NCBI RefSeq assembly: GCF_009904055.1
Contig: NZ_WYDP01000005.1
Coordinates: forward strand, 365,732 to 429,731
DNA length: 64,000 nucleotides
Origin: Rubellimicrobium sp. CFH 75288
GTDB taxonomy: Bacteria; Pseudomonadota; Alphaproteobacteria; Rhodobacterales; Rhodobacteraceae
Reading direction: 5' to 3'
The translations under genes were made by a program, and so were the position numbers. Each line of letters opens with the position of its first letter. Position 1 is the first letter of the stretch. The notes below the pieces were generated by a model. The model had not been told where the DNA came from and ran no database searches. It was given only the letters and a program-made list of their open reading frames with translations. Below, in pieces: positions 57,887 to 64,000 of this stretch.

Positions 57887-59891
57887 TCACAGCGCGGCGG
57901 CGGCCTCCGTGCCCTGCCGGATGGCGCGCTTGGCGTCGAGTTCGGCCGCCACGTCCGCCCCCCCGATCACGACCGGCGCCCGTCCCGCCGCCGCCAGCGC
58001 CTCCGCCAGGGACCGCTCGCTCTCCTGCCCGGCGCAGAGCACGACCGTGTCGGCCTCCACCAGGACCGGCTCGCCCTCCAGCCGCAGCCACAGACCCTCG
58101 GGGGCGATGCGCTCGTAGGCGGCGCCGGCGATCATCCGCACCCCCTTCATCCCGAGCGAGGCGCGGTGGATCCAGCCCGTCGTCCGCCCCAGGCCCCGCC
58201 CCAGCCGGCCGGTCTTGCGCTGGATCAGGGTCACGGCGCGCGCGGGCGGATGGGGCCGCGGCGGCCGGAGGCCCCCCGGCGTCTCGGCCGGGTCGCCCAC
58301 GCCCCATTCCGCGCGCCAGGCGGCGGGGTCGAGCGTCGGGCTCCCCTCGCCGGTGACCAGGAACTCGGCCACGTCGAAGCCGATGCCGCCCGCCCCCACG
58401 ATCGCCACGCGCGCGCCCGCGACGGCCCGGCCCGAGAGCAGGTCGGCATAGGTCGCCACATGCGGCAGATCCGATCCGGGGATGCCGGGGTCGCGCGGGC
58501 GCACGCCGGTCGCCACCAGAACGGCGTCGAAGCCCGCGAGCTCGGCCACGTCCGGCGTCCGGCCCAGCCGCAGCTCGACCCCCCGGCGCGCCAGCATCGT
58601 CTCGAACCAGGCGATCAGGGGGACGAATTCCTCCTTGCCGGGCACCGCGGCGGCCAGCCGCAGCTGCCCCCCCACGCGGTCCTCGCGCTCCCACAGCGTA
58701 ACGCGATGGCCGCGCTCGGCCGCGGCAATGGCCGCCGCCATGCCCGCCGCGCCCGCTCCCACCACGGCCACGCTCCGCGCGCGCGGCCGGGCGCAGCACC
58801 AGCACCGTCTCGTGCGCCGCGCGCGGGTTGACCAGGCACGAGGCCACCTTGCCCTCGAAGGTGTGGTCGAGGCAGGCCTGGTTGCAGGCGATGCATGGCG
58901 CGATCTCCTCCGCCCGCCCCTCCGCCGCCTTCGCCACGAAGTCCGGGTCGGCGAGGAACGGCCGCGCCAGGTTGACGAGGTCGGCCTGACCCGCCGCCAG
59001 CACCGCCTCGGCCGCCTCGGGCGTGTTAAGGCGGTTCGAGGCGATCACCGGCCGGTCCACCGCCCCGCGCAGCCGCGCGGCCAGCCACACCCAGGCCCCC
59101 CGCGGCACCGAGGTGGCGATGGTCGGCACGCGGGCCTCGTGCCAGCCGATCCCGGCATTGAAGGCATCCACCCCCTCCGCCTCGGCGGCCTGCGCCCAGG
59201 CGACGATCTCGTCCCAGGTCTGCCCCTCCTCCACCAGGTCGATGAGCGAGATGCGCAGCACCAGCGCCCGGTCGGGCCCGAGGGCGGCGCGCACCGCCCG
59301 CACCACCTCGAGCGGAAAGCGCCGCCGGTTCTCGGCGCTGCCGCCCCAGCGGTCCTCGCGCCGGTTGGTGCGGGGGGCCAGAAACTGGTTGAGCAGGTAG
59401 CCCTCGGAGGCCATCAACTCGACGCCGTCATAGCCCGCCTCCGCCGCCCGCGCGGCGGCGGCGCCGAAGGCCGCGACCGTGGCCGCGATTCCTGCCTCGT
59501 CCAGCGCGCGCGGCACGAAGGGCGAGATGGGCGATTTCACCGCCGAGGGGGCCACGCAATCGGCCCCGTAGGCATAGCGCCCGGCATGGAGGAGCTGCGC
59601 GAGGATGCGCCCGCCCGCGCGGTGAACGGCCTCGGTGACGACCCGGTGCGCCGCCACGTCGGCCGGCCCCAGGAGCCCCGCGGCCCCTGGGAACACGGCC
59701 CCTTCGGGGCAAGGCGCGAGGCCCCCCGTCACGATCAGCCCCGCCCCCGCGCGCACCGCGTAATAGGCGGCCGCCCGCTCCCAGTCGCCCGTCTCCTCGA
59801 GGCCCGTATGCATCGAGCCCATCATCACCCGGTTGGGCAGCAGGAGCGGTCCGACCCGGACCGGCGAGAGAAGGTGGGGATAGCGGCTCAT
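57887..59891 (-). pseudogene. fadH: 2,4-dienoyl-CoA reductase (FadH), frameshifted
   Basis: The parts of a single FadH-type flavoprotein occur in two frames. The first frame (from ATG 59891) encodes the Old Yellow Enzyme barrel, with RVGPLLLPNRVMMGSMHTGLE-type head, QLLHAGRYAYG, and the iron-sulfur motif CIACNQACLDHTF...C near residue 340. It stays in frame to about 58786. The rest, from GTG 58771 to 57887, is the FAD/NAD domain: VVGAGAAGMAAAIAAAERGH, VATGVRPRDPGIPG and the FadH-like end DAKRAIRQGTEAAAAL. The shift lies at a CG-dinucleotide run (58775-58786). The whole spans 2005 bases, one more than 668 codons, so a one-base insertion (or two-base loss) would explain it. A sequencing error is as likely as a true mutation. 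The first frame runs on meaninglessly to 56772. Confidence 0.8.
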
Positions 59892-59944
59892 GGCGCGCCG
59901 ATCCTAGCGGGGCGGGGTCCGTCGGGTCACGGGGGAACGCCGCG

Positions 59945-60460
59945 TCAGCGCACCACGAGGCGCGTGCGGTGCCGGATGCGACGCGCAAGCCAGCGCAGGT
60001 CGCGCGGATCGAGCGCCACGCAGCCGGCCGTGGGCGCGCCGGGCCGGCGCCAGCGGTGCAGGAAGATGGCCGATCCCCGCCCCCGCTCGGCCCGCGGCCA
60101 GTTCCACCCCGTCAGGATCACGAGGTCGTAGAGCGGGTCCGCCCGCCGCAGCCGCTCGGCCGAGAAGGGGTGCGGCGCGCGGACCATCAGGTTGTAGTCC
60201 GCGTCGCGCGGGTCGTCCGACCACAGGTCGCGCGGCCGGATCGGCACGGCCCAGTCCGCGGGCCGTCGTATCCGGTCGGGGCGGTAGAGCATCCCCACGA
60301 TCGCATGCACCCCGCGCGGCGTGCAGCCGTCCCCCTCGCGCTTGTCCCCGCTCACCCCCCCGCGGCCGCGCGTGCAGGGCAGCAGGCGGCCGAAGGCGCG
60401 CAGGCCGCGCGGGCTCAGCACCAGGTCCTCGCGCCGCGGCACGGGGGGCCAGCCGCTCAC
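59945..60460 (-). CDS. L,D-transpeptidase family (YkuD) protein
   Basis: A 171-residue YkuD-domain protein. The catalytic region [21 protein letters not shown] near 128-148 has the conserved His and the Cys of GCV, and [15 protein letters not shown] and [10 protein letters not shown] precede it. Unlike many family members it has no clear signal peptide with this start at 60460. Known family members cross-link peptidoglycan or attach proteins to it; others act in the cytoplasm on unknown substrates. Its ATG overlaps the stop of the upstream ribA by four bases (ATGA), so the two are coupled. Confidence 0.85.
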   Translation of the reverse strand: MSGWPPVPRREDLVLSPRGLRAFGRLLPCTRGRGGVSGDKREGDGCTPRGVHAIVGMLYRPDRIRRPADWAVPIRPRDLWSDDPRDADYNLMVRAPHPFSAERLRRADPLYDLVILTGWNWPRAERGRGSAIFLHRWRRPGAPTAGCVALDPRDLRWLARRIRHRTRLVVR

Positions 60461-61539
60461 AGCCAGTGCCCCGACTTTGCCGCCTTGGTGGCGAGATAGC
60501 GCGCGTTCTCCTCCGTCCGGCCCACGCGCAGCGGCACGCGCTCGGCCACGCGCATTCCCGCCTCCTCCATGCGCCGGACCTTGCCGGGGTTGTTGGTGAG
60601 CAGGCGCACCGAGGCAAAGCCCAGTCGCCGCAGCATCTCCGCGCCCGCGCGGAAGTCGCGCTCATCGTCCTCGAAGCCCAGGCGGTGGTTCGCCTCCACG
60701 GTGTCCCAGCCCTGATCCTGCAGCGCATAGGCGCGCATCTTGTTGCTGAGCCCGATCCCGCGCCCCTCCTGGTCCATGTAGAGGAGCACCCCGGCCCCCT
60801 CCTCACCCATCCGGGCGAGCGCCGCGCGCAGCTGCGGCCCGCAATCGCATTTCAGGCTGCCCAGCACGTCCCCCGTCAGGCAGGCCGAATGGAGCCGCGC
60901 CAGGACGGGCCGGTCGCGCGGCGGCGCGCCGATCTCGACCGCGACATGCTCGGCCTCCTCGAGCGGCGAGCGGAACACGTGCACCCGCCCCGTCCCCGCC
61001 ACGGCGAGGGGGACGCGCGCGGCCACGACGGGCGCGAGCGGGGCAAGCGCCGCCGCCTCCACCTCCTCCGCGGGCAGCCGCGCGATCCCCTCAGGCGGCC
61101 GCGCGCAGGGCGCGAGCAGCACCGCCGGCAGAAGCCGCGCCGCCCGTGCGAGCCGGATGCCCGCGCGTGCGAGCCGCGCGGGCACCCCCTCCTCCCCCCG
61201 CAGCGTGCGGAACGGCCCCTTGAGCGGCGTGGCCAGATCGAGCGCGGGGTCCGCGACCGCCAGCGCCCAGGCCGCATCCGCCCCCTCGGGCACCGCGATC
61301 CGCGCCAGGTCCCCGTCATAGGCCCGCGCGCGCAGCGTCTCGGCCCGCCGGGCGGTCACGGCCAGCACGAGGCCCCCCGCCCGCGCCAGCGCGGCCAGCC
61401 TCTCGGGCGGCGCCCCCTCGGCGGCCAGCGTCAGGGCTGCCGCCCCGCCCGCCTCCAGCAGCACGGGCAGGCCCAGGCGCAGGTCGGCCCGGGCACGGGC
61501 CAGCCGCTCGGCGGCGGACGGGGAGAGGACATCGGCCAT
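60457..61539 (-). CDS. ribA: GTP cyclohydrolase II with N-terminal extension
   Basis: A 360-residue protein starting riboflavin synthesis from GTP. The catalytic domain (about 165-360) has the zinc ligands in [18 protein letters not shown] near 220-237, [24 protein letters not shown] near 256 and [16 protein letters not shown] near 316. The first 160 residues are Ala/Leu/Arg-rich and have no motif I can name; they resemble the degenerate N-terminal domain seen in other alphaproteobacterial RibA. The ATG at 61539 was chosen for its position. It is coupled to the downstream L,D-transpeptidase gene and divergent from the response-regulator gene. Confidence 0.92.
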   Translation of the reverse strand: MADVLSPSAAERLARARADLRLGLPVLLEAGGAAALTLAAEGAPPERLAALARAGGLVLAVTARRAETLRARAYDGDLARIAVPEGADAAWALAVADPALDLATPLKGPFRTLRGEEGVPARLARAGIRLARAARLLPAVLLAPCARPPEGIARLPAEEVEAAALAPLAPVVAARVPLAVAGTGRVHVFRSPLEEAEHVAVEIGAPPRDRPVLARLHSACLTGDVLGSLKCDCGPQLRAALARMGEEGAGVLLYMDQEGRGIGLSNKMRAYALQDQGWDTVEANHRLGFEDDERDFRAGAEMLRRLGFASVRLLTNNPGKVRRMEEAGMRVAERVPLRVGRTEENARYLATKAAKSGHWL

Positions 61540-61629
61540 GCCCCTCCATAGCGCGCGCAGCGGCCGGGGGGAACGCATGGCACCCGTCCGGCCGCTCCGA
61601 TGCTCCCGCGCGCCTCGCGACGGCGTGAG

Positions 61630-61667
61630 GTTTCTTGCGAAACGCTTGGGAGGACAGGATGTTGTCC
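61630..61667. promoter_or_regulatory. Two inverted repeats in the divergent ribA / response-regulator promoter region
   Basis: GTTTC-TTGC-GAAAC at 61630-61643 and GGACA-N6-TGTCC at 61652-61667 are perfect 5-bp dyads 8 bp apart. They lie between ribA (start 61539) and the response-regulator gene (start 61715). Either could be a binding site for a regulator of one or both genes. Short dyads can arise by chance. Confidence 0.3.
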
Positions 61668-61714
61668 CCATCTGGAGGGCGACCATGCGACGACAGACCC
61701 CAGGGAGACGCGCC

Positions 61715-62401
61715 ATGCCCCAAGTCAAGAAGATCCTCCTCGTGGACGACGACGACGACCTTCGCGAGGCGCTGAGCGAACAGCTCGTGATGACCGAGGA
61801 TTTCGACGTGTTCGAGGCCGCGACCGGCCAGGAAGCCCTCACCAAGACCAAGCAGGGCCATTTCGACCTCGTGATCCTCGATGTGGGCCTGCCCGACACG
61901 GACGGCCGCGAGCTCGCGCGCGTGATGCGCAAGCAGGGCGTCAAGTGCCCCATCGTCATGCTGACGGGCCACGACAGCGATTCGGACACGATCCTCGGGC
62001 TCGATGCGGGCGCCAACGACTATGTGACCAAGCCCTTCAAGTTCCCCGTCCTGCTCGCGCGGCTGCGCGCCCAGCTCAGGACCCACGAGCAGTCCGAGGA
62101 CGCGGTGTTCCAGCTCGGCCCCTATACGTTCAAGCCGGCCCAGAAGCTGCTTCTGACCGAGGACGACAAGAAGGTGCGCCTGACCGAGAAGGAGACCAAC
62201 ATCCTCAAGTACCTCTACCGCGCGCAGGACGCCGTGGTGCCGCGCGACGTGCTCTTGCACGAGGTCTGGGGCTACAATGCGGGCGTGACCACCCACACGC
62301 TCGAGACGCACATCTACCGCCTGCGCCAGAAGATCGAGCCCGACCCGTCCAATGCGCGGCTGCTCGTGACCGAATCGGGCGGCTACCGCCTCGTCGCCTG
62401 A
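61715..62401 (+). CDS. OmpR-family two-component response regulator
   Basis: A 228-residue response regulator. The receiver domain (1-125) begins [20 protein letters not shown] and has the phosphorylation Asp in [13 protein letters not shown] near 54, Thr in [10 protein letters not shown] near 81 and Lys in [20 protein letters not shown] near 103. The winged helix (130-228) includes [55 protein letters not shown]. The ATG at 61715 has CAGGGAGACG upstream; an earlier ATG at 61685 lacks a good head. No histidine kinase gene is adjacent, so it is an orphan here. A strong terminator follows at 62484. Confidence 0.92.
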   Translation: MPQVKKILLVDDDDDLREALSEQLVMTEDFDVFEAATGQEALTKTKQGHFDLVILDVGLPDTDGRELARVMRKQGVKCPIVMLTGHDSDSDTILGLDAGANDYVTKPFKFPVLLARLRAQLRTHEQSEDAVFQLGPYTFKPAQKLLLTEDDKKVRLTEKETNILKYLYRAQDAVVPRDVLLHEVWGYNAGVTTHTLETHIYRLRQKIEPDPSNARLLVTESGGYRLVA

Positions 62402-62431
62402 GGGCGGAACCGGCGGACGGCCTGCCGCATT

Positions 62432-62446
62432 GGGGGATCATCCCCC
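62432..62446 (+). other. Short GC palindrome after the response-regulator gene
   Basis: GGGGGATCATCCCCC, a 6-bp stem with a three-base loop, 30 bases after the stop at 62401. It lacks a T-run. It may protect the mRNA end or be part of a two-hairpin termination region with the element at 62484. Confidence 0.35.
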
Positions 62447-62483
62447 GGCGGCGGGACCTGCCGCCATCCTCCCTGTCGGACTG

Positions 62484-62516
62484 GGGACCCGGACGTTGCA
62501 TCCGGGTCCCGCTTTT
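62484..62516 (+). terminator. Rho-independent terminator of the response-regulator gene
   Basis: A perfect 10-bp stem, GGGACCCGGA (62484-62493) with TCCGGGTCCC (62501-62510), a seven-base loop and tail GCTTTT. This is the strongest terminator in the window. It separates the regulator from the small secreted protein genes. Confidence 0.85.
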
Positions 62517-62630
62517 CCGCGGGTCGGACCGCCGCGGCGGCCGGAGCCTCCTCGGGCGGATGCGCCGCGCGCGGCATGGCGCTATAGAGCCCCGGGGCCG
62601 CCGGGCCCGCCCTGTTCGAGGAGCCATGCC

Positions 62631-62948
62631 ATGCCCCGTTTCCCTCTCGCCCCGGTCCTGGCGGTCCTGGCCGTGCCCGCCGCGGCGCAGGACATCCAGT
62701 ACCAGCTCGTCAACGAATCCGGCCTCACCCTGATGGAGTTCTACGCCTCGCCCGTCGAGGACCCCGGCTGGAGCAACGACCTTCTGGGCGCGCGCGTGCT
62801 GCCGCCGGATTCGACCGGCACCGTCACCATCGCCGACGGAGCCGATGCCTGCGAGTACGACCTGCTCATGGTGTTCGAGGACGGCCGCGAGGTCACGGAT
62901 CGCGTCGATATCTGCGACCTCGCGAGCTACACGCTGACGGCCGAGTAG
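62631..62948 (+). CDS. Small secreted protein A, paralogue of the following gene
   Basis: A 105-residue exported protein of unknown function. The signal peptide is about 1-20 (FPLAPVLAVLAVPAAAQ). The mature part is a short beta-rich domain. It shares with the next gene the patterns LLGARVLPP near 52, CEYDLLMVFEDGRE near 75 and DICDLASYTL near 94. The two cysteines are in equivalent positions and could form a disulfide. The ATG at 62631 has GAGG upstream; an out-of-frame ATG at 62626 overlaps it. Homologues in Rhodobacterales are sometimes labelled argininosuccinate lyase, which this cannot be. Confidence 0.72.
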   Translation: MPRFPLAPVLAVLAVPAAAQDIQYQLVNESGLTLMEFYASPVEDPGWSNDLLGARVLPPDSTGTVTIADGADACEYDLLMVFEDGREVTDRVDICDLASYTLTAE

Positions 62949-63066
62949 GGGGCGTCCTGTCCCAAAGGACAGGGGATAAGGTCCGGTCCGGCGCAACAGG
63001 CGGCTTCCCCCACGGCAGGGGCGATCCTAGGCTTCTCCCGTCCGCATTGCCGATCGGGAGATGGCC

Positions 63067-63387
63067 ATGACACGCCTTGCCGCCCTTGCCGCCGCCCTCG
63101 TCCTGCCGCTGCTGTCGGCGCTGCCGGCCGACGCGCAGACCTATGGCGTCCGCTTCCAGAACAACACGCGCGAGGTGGTCTGGCGCATCTATTCCTCTCC
63201 CACCCACAACAATTCCTGGGAACAGGACCTGCTCGGCTCGCGCGTGCTGCAGCCCGGCCAGTATCTCGACGTCATCATCCAGAACGTGTCGAACTGCTGG
63301 TACGACGTGCTGGTGGAGTTCCAGAGCGGCCGGCGCGCCACCGACACCTGGAACATCTGCACCCACAGCCAGTTCAACATCAACTGA
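63067..63387 (+). CDS. Small secreted protein B, paralogue of the preceding gene
   Basis: A 106-residue exported protein. The signal peptide is about 1-24 (LAALAAALVLPLLSALPADAQ). The mature domain aligns with protein A through the whole length: YSSPTHNNSWEQDLLGSRVLQPG, then CWYDVLVEFQSGRRATDTWNIC, with both Cys, the YD, GR and the TD conserved. It differs in net charge and is rich in Asn and Gln. The ATG at 63067 has GGGAG seven bases upstream; the ATG at 63061 has the site too close. The gap between the two genes holds a 7-bp hairpin (62956-62973). Function unknown; tandem duplication is evident. Confidence 0.75.
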   Translation: MTRLAALAAALVLPLLSALPADAQTYGVRFQNNTREVVWRIYSSPTHNNSWEQDLLGSRVLQPGQYLDVIIQNVSNCWYDVLVEFQSGRRATDTWNICTHSQFNIN

Positions 63388-63411
63388 CGCCGCGATCCGG
63401 GGGCGCCCGCC

Positions 63412-64000
63412 TCACAGCAGCAACATGTCGGTGCGCAGGTCCTCGAACGCGAAGTTCTCGAGAAGGATGCTGTCGGGCCCGACGGAGATCAGCGTGTCGC
63501 GTCCCCCGTTGACGCTGCGCGCCTCGATCTCGGTCACGCCCGGGTCCCGACCCGTCAGGTCGATGAGGTCGGCGCCCCTGCGGAAGTCCGTCACGACGTC
63601 CTGACCGAACCGGCCAGCGAACACGAACACGTCCGCGCCCTGCCCGCCCGTCAGCCGGTCCGCGCCCGATCCGGCCGTCAGACGGTCGGCACCCTTGCCC
63701 CCCTCCAGACGGTCCGCGCCCTGCCCGCCCGTCAGCCGGTCCGCGCCCGATCCGGCCGTCAGACGGTCGGCACCCTTGCCCCCCTCCAGACGGTCCGCGC
63801 CCTGCCCGCCCGTCAGCAGGTCGCCGCCCTTGCCGCCCAGCAGCAGGTCCGCGCCGCGCCCGCCCCACAGCAGGTCCGCGCCGGCTCCCCCCAGCAGGTC
63901 GTCGGTCCCGCGGCCTCCCAAGAGCCGGTCGCGCCCCGTGCCGCCCAGCAGCGTGTCCGCCCCGGGCCCGCCGATCAGCAGGTCGTCGCCCCCGAGGCCC
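63412..64000 (-). CDS. RTX-type calcium-binding repeat protein, C-terminal part (5' end beyond window)
   Basis: The last 195 residues of a protein read toward the left from beyond base 64000. About 130 residues are glycine-rich nonapeptide repeats of the hemolysin-type (GGxGxDxLx), such as GGQGADRLEGGKGADRLTAGSGADRLT, which form a calcium-binding beta-roll. A non-repetitive C-terminal region follows with FVFAGRFGQDVVTDFRRGADLIDLTG and ends in DLRTDMLLL, the usual type I secretion signal position. No ATG bounds it; the reading frame is open to the window edge. The DNA carries an exact 81-bp tandem duplication. Such proteins are exported by type I secretion; substrate role unknown. Confidence 0.88.
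   Translation of the reverse strand, partial: GLGGDDLLIGGPGADTLLGGTGRDRLLGGRGTDDLLGGAGADLLWGGRGADLLLGGKGGDLLTGGQGADRLEGGKGADRLTAGSGADRLTGGQGADRLEGGKGADRLTAGSGADRLTGGQGADVFVFAGRFGQDVVTDFRRGADLIDLTGRDPGVTEIEARSVNGGRDTLISVGPDSILLENFAFEDLRTDMLLL
63631..63817 (-). repeat. Exact 81-bp tandem duplication in the RTX gene
   Basis: Bases 63631-63711 and 63712-63792 are identical over all 81 positions as read, and 63793-63817 repeats the first 25 bases again. Each unit encodes 27 residues, three RTX nonapeptides. Third positions are identical too, so duplication or gene conversion is recent. Other repeats of the same protein vary in DNA. Confidence 0.9.

Noticed and set aside
56772..59891. A single 1039-residue protein covering fadH and the lysR gene
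   Set aside because: After about 58786 the translation is low-complexity and matches nothing, while FadH and LysR domains lie in the other frames. It is a read-through after a frameshift.
62956..62973. CCTGTCC-CAAA-GGACAGG hairpin between the two small secreted genes as a terminator
   Set aside because: A 7-bp stem without a T-run is too weak to call termination; noted only in the gene entry.
63631..63817. CRISPR-like array
   Set aside because: The repeats are contiguous without spacers and encode RTX nonapeptides in frame.

Overview
The window is a high-GC (roughly 70% by eye), densely coded stretch of a bacterial chromosome. Gene content and protein style point to an alphaproteobacterium of the Rhodobacterales/Paracoccaceae type. 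The evidence is a polyol operon of the Rhodobacter smo kind, a DUF1178 protein, a DUF2125 protein, a PuuD-type urate hydroxylase with a cytochrome c tail, the ligase-associated helicase/PdeM pair, and CtrA-like TTAA-N7-TTAAC boxes. Genes are packed with many ATGA/GTGA/TGATG overlaps. No gene-free stretch exceeds about 230 bp. I saw no tRNA, rRNA, insertion sequence, phage gene or CRISPR array.

Layout. (1) 1-5122: end of a TRAP transporter, then a 3-hydroxybenzoate/gentisate catabolic operon: flavin hydroxylase, fumarylpyruvate hydrolase, GST-type maleylpyruvate isomerase, gentisate dioxygenase and a DinB/mycothiol-type isomerase-like protein. (2) 5246-8375, minus strand: an arsenate operon made of an ArsR-ArsC fusion, an arsenic-type GAPDH and ArsJ. 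(3) 8507-13844: a coiled-coil protein coupled to an exostosin-like glycosyltransferase, then DUF1178, a periplasmic glutathione peroxidase, a histone-deacetylase-like amidohydrolase and a ModE-like regulator. (4) 13973-17103: ligase-associated DEXH helicase and PdeM. (5) 17225-24721: LacI-type regulator plus a polyol ABC transporter, SDR and mannitol dehydrogenase (smoEFGKS-mtlK type). (6) 24682-34203: sulfotransferase-like protein, trehalose synthesis (otsAB), double PRC-barrel protein, MscS channel, small membrane protein, BrkB/YihY protein, cytochrome c and YciF-like protein; this looks like an envelope/osmotic-stress neighbourhood. (7) 34379-41351: luciferase-like monooxygenase, galU, a KdsB-like cytidylyltransferase, cysQ, an ABC-2 permease, an SH3 protein and manC; several of these serve surface polysaccharide. 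(8) 41388-47596: Pho box, pstSCAB-phoU-phoB. (9) 47750-54262: smpB and a urate-to-ureidoglycolate pathway (puuD, hiuH, a puuE-uraD fusion, ureidoglycine aminohydrolase, allA) with a DUF2125 gene inside. (10) 54259-64000: map, CinA-like protein, OmpA-like protein, LysR regulator, a frameshifted fadH, L,D-transpeptidase, ribA, an OmpR-family response regulator, two tandem paralogous small secreted proteins, and the C-terminal part of an RTX repeat protein with an exact 81-bp tandem duplication.

The clusters work as self-contained metabolic modules: aromatic acid use, arsenate detoxification, polyol uptake and oxidation, phosphate scavenging and purine nitrogen recovery. They are interspersed with housekeeping and envelope genes. 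Clear cis elements include a three-half-site Pho box before pstS, LacI-type palindromes before both the regulator and smoE, strong hairpins just after both binding-protein genes, and a CtrA-like box with an identical spacer in two convergent intergenic gaps. All functions are inferred from sequence reading; no database search was run.
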